DNA of 64,000 nucleotides, from positions 124,001 through 188,000 of the forward strand of contig JAIELP010000004.1 of NCBI GenBank assembly GCA_019752925.1, read 5' to 3'. The notes under the pieces were generated by a model that saw only the letters and a program-made list of their open reading frames with translations, made no database searches and was not told where the DNA came from. Every line of letters starts with the position of its first letter. Position 1 is the stretch's first letter. Of this stretch, positions 62,176-64,000 are shown piece after piece. The position numbers were made by a program, and so were the translations under genes. Source of the stretch: a bacterium (GTDB taxonomy: Bacteria > Bdellovibrionota > Bdellovibrionia > Bdellovibrionales > Bdellovibrionaceae).

Positions 62176-62642
62176 TTTGAATTATTATTGCAGTGTTCTT
62201 TGAGGTATTCTTTTTTTAAAGGGAATATCAATTGATTTGCGGCATTTAGGCATTCGTTTTTGCCGATTTTTTCCTGAAACTGCTGGTAACAGAAAAATAC
62301 AGCATCATCATGATTGTAAGCCGATTTAAATTTTTTAGTTTCAGTCAGACAGCTATTAATGTCCACGGCTGCAGTGGTGTCGTAAAAGCATGTAGACGTA
62401 ATTTCCTCATTTAGCTTACTAGAATCCAGTGCACTAACTTTTTTCTTAATCAAGTTGTAGCAGGTGTTTTTATCGATTTTAGATTTGTGTTTATCAAAGC
62501 ACATTTTAACCGCGTCTTCTTTTTCAAGGCGGTGCTCCTGCGATACAGCGTAAGACAGGCATTGATCAATCTCACTGGCTTGCAAACTAAGGCTTACAAA
62601 ACCAATAAATAAAATACTGGTGATTATTCTACATACGTCCAC
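62172..62642 (-). CDS. Cys-rich exported protein with internal duplication
   Basis: 156 residues with a signal peptide (ends near 22). Two repeats of about 65 residues are visible: IDQCLSYAV...KMCFDKHKSKIDKNTCYNL...STCFYD and INSCLTETK...FFCYQQFQEKIGKNECLNA...EHC. Each repeat has four Cys residues at like positions, probably two disulfides per repeat, helical in shape. No family recognised. Two GTCTCA boxes precede it in the same direction (62694-62700 and 62718-62724 on the minus strand). Confidence 0.7.
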   Translation of the reverse strand: MDVCRIITSILFIGFVSLSLQASEIDQCLSYAVSQEHRLEKEDAVKMCFDKHKSKIDKNTCYNLIKKKVSALDSSKLNEEITSTCFYDTTAAVDINSCLTETKKFKSAYNHDDAVFFCYQQFQEKIGKNECLNAANQLIFPLKKEYLKEHCNNNSN

Positions 62643-62841
62643 AAAAATGCTTTATTCAAAAACTCCGCCAAATTAAAAGCAAATAGCTTCAATATGAGAC
62701 GTATATATTGTTTAACTTTGAGACAGCGACCGCAAACTGAGCGCTTTATAGCCTTTTGAAGGCCTCATAACTATTATATAGAGTTTAAAGGCAAGCCAAG
62801 AAGGCTATTCCGGGAACACTCATTGCACAACTGAACTTGCT
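62643..62841. other. Divergent intergenic region
   Basis: 199 bases between the Cys-rich gene (minus) and the truncated secreted gene (plus). Contains minus-strand GTCTCA boxes at 62694-62700 and 62718-62724, a small hairpin (GCCTT/AAGGC near 62750), and TATATAG near 62777. No gene seen. Confidence 0.4.
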
Positions 62842-64000
62842 ATGAAAAAGTTGAGTTTTTGTTTACTCATAATTTTAGTGTCTCAGATTTTGGGTTTTAC
62901 CACGGCTGATGCGGCTAACCGTTGCAATATTTATTTCGGTGATCAACAAAATGTGCAAACAGCACGTAGCGCTCCAAAGTTAAACTCAAAAAACTATGTA
63001 GAATTGTTAACGGTTAACGCCAAAGTAGAAACCATGAGTGGTGTTAAGGTTGGTAATGACCTTTTAGAGGCTTTAGATAACCCAACAGTTAAACAAATTA
63101 TCCGTGATAATCAACAACGCAACTATCAGGTTTTATTAACAGCTAAACTGCCGGCTCGTGATGGCGGTGGTACATTAAGATTAGTTACCTTAAACGAACG
63201 TCTAAGTAACCTAGCATATAATCACATTGAACTAACGGCGCTACTAAGAGTAAATCCGGAATTAGCCAATGCTCTTGGTTTTTATCGTGTTGAAGGTCAG
63301 CACAGTATGGTGTGGGCGCCAGATGTTAAAACTGTTAATTTCCGTATGAAGCGGCTGGCAAAAAAATTCGGTTTTGACGATGGCATCTGGGGTTATGAAG
63401 CTGCCGCCGGAGTTGTAGATACCATGCCTTACCTTAATTTATTAGCTAAGGGTAAATTTCCGTTTTCAGGCGATGCTGACGTAAACCTTTCTGTACACGA
63501 TGCTATGCACTCAATTGCCTTTGCGGTATTAAATATTACTCCCGGCGGACGTGATGTTTTGGAATCTGCTAAATCGCGTAACCAAATTATTTTAAAAATT
63601 AATGAACGCCTTAAAAACGAAGTGGACCCTTATTATTCTCAAAAGTTTATTGATAATATTGCGACCTATCTTTCTTCTGACTCTCTCGAAAGAACGATGT
63701 TGTTATCGATAGTGTTAACGGGTAATCACGATTATTTTTCTGCACACAAGGTGCGTGAAAACAATAGCGGGCTCTATTTCAAAAAACAAAATAAAGAGAC
63801 GACTGTGGCGCGCATAGAAGAGTTGCTGAAGTTATTTAATTATTCGCATAAAACATTTGAACAGGCTTTAAATGAATTAGCTCCTGAGGGCGATGCGCAC
63901 AGGGCTGTAATTAAAAAAATATTCACTCAGGAAATCAGAGCGCTTAAGAGTGCTAGCTTAACAAGTATTAAAGCGGCAGCAAAACAGATTATTAAATTTA
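62842..64000 (+). CDS. Secreted protein, truncated at window end
   Basis: At least 386 residues, open to the edge. Signal peptide ends near residue 25 (ADAANRC). A helical, charged mature part follows with a possible metal- or catalytic-site stretch SVHDAMHSIAF (about residue 215) and no standard family. The start follows a palindromic, AT-rich upstream region and no clear Shine-Dalgarno (CTTGCT). I read the frame by hand; no stop occurs. Function unknown. Confidence 0.7.
   Translation, partial: MKKLSFCLLIILVSQILGFTTADAANRCNIYFGDQQNVQTARSAPKLNSKNYVELLTVNAKVETMSGVKVGNDLLEALDNPTVKQIIRDNQQRNYQVLLTAKLPARDGGGTLRLVTLNERLSNLAYNHIELTALLRVNPELANALGFYRVEGQHSMVWAPDVKTVNFRMKRLAKKFGFDDGIWGYEAAAGVVDTMPYLNLLAKGKFPFSGDADVNLSVHDAMHSIAFAVLNITPGGRDVLESAKSRNQIILKINERLKNEVDPYYSQKFIDNIATYLSSDSLERTMLLSIVLTGNHDYFSAHKVRENNSGLYFKKQNKETTVARIEELLKLFNYSHKTFEQALNELAPEGDAHRAVIKKIFTQEIRALKSASLTSIKAAAKQIIKF

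Noticed and set aside
1-64000. Insertion sequences, prophage or horizontally acquired island
   Set aside because: No transposase, integrase, phage structural gene or tRNA-flanked break was found, and codon use and base composition look even by eye.

Overview
The window is a gene-dense, AT-rich bacterial chromosome segment with core-genome character. I see no insertion sequences, phage genes, integrases, CRISPR arrays, tRNAs or rRNAs. The gene content suggests a motile, diderm, Bdellovibrio-like predator lineage (Bdellovibrionota, perhaps a low-GC Pseudobdellovibrio or Bacteriovorax relative). It includes two short flagellins, a flaG-fliD-fliS block, motAB, Pal and YbgF/CpoB-like proteins, many lipoproteins, peptidoglycan enzymes, PilZ proteins and several kinases. 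The lineage is an inference from gene content; no 16S gene is present.

Layout. 1-2.3 kb (minus): the 5' part of ddl, a lipoprotein and a GNAT acetyltransferase. 2.4-6.9 kb (plus): ferredoxin, endonuclease III, a DoxX-like membrane protein and a ThiB/ThiP/ThiQ-like ABC importer. 6.9-13.9 kb: a flagellar filament region with two flagellins, each behind a sigma28-like promoter and a long leader, then a FlaG-like protein, fliD, fliS and a small chaperone-like gene. 14-19.4 kb: a perfect sigma54 promoter in front of a TPR protein, a histidine kinase and a single-domain response regulator, followed closely by rsmD, coaD and an aminotransferase. 19.5-28.2 kb: a DUF2802-like protein, a second sigma54-driven gene (proline-rich secreted protein), a VWA lipoprotein with four Cys-rich repeats, an SGNH-like protein and a large metalloprotease/propeller/barrel protein. 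28.3-34 kb: pal, two more envelope lipoproteins, tsaD, rsmA, smpB, a coiled-coil lipoprotein and a chromate-type transporter. 34-46 kb: PilZ and RlmM-like proteins, a FecR protein, a 725-aa secreted unknown, a YkgJ protein, the prmA-rsmE-RDD-rfaE2 cluster and a second SGNH protein. 46-51 kb: a three-gene signalling operon (see below). 51-64 kb: an S1 protease, rluB, dsbD, motAB, a TorF-like porin, a DnaQ-WYL exonuclease, an LspA fused to a HAMP-like region, dacB-type carboxypeptidase, a lytic transglycosylase, a Cys-rich duplicated protein and a truncated secreted protein.

The most unusual locus is 46192-50921. A PilZ-like domain is fused to a PLP-dependent alpha-oxoamine synthase. Four bases later comes a 7TM-type sensor histidine kinase, and overlapping that a response regulator fused to a class III nucleotide-cyclase-like domain. 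The order synthase, membrane kinase, regulator resembles the Cqs/Lqs alpha-hydroxyketone signalling loci, but with second-messenger domains at both ends. It could be a signal production and sensing circuit. The main alternative is sphingoid-base (serine palmitoyltransferase-type) synthesis tied to a two-component system.

Regulatory sequence is unusually readable here: two perfect sigma54 promoters with upstream inverted repeats, sigma28-like promoters at flagellin and motA genes, several strong intrinsic terminators, an 88-bp inverted repeat between flaG and fliD, and two recurring upstream motifs (GTCTCAT, and ATAACCRGACTTAAG).
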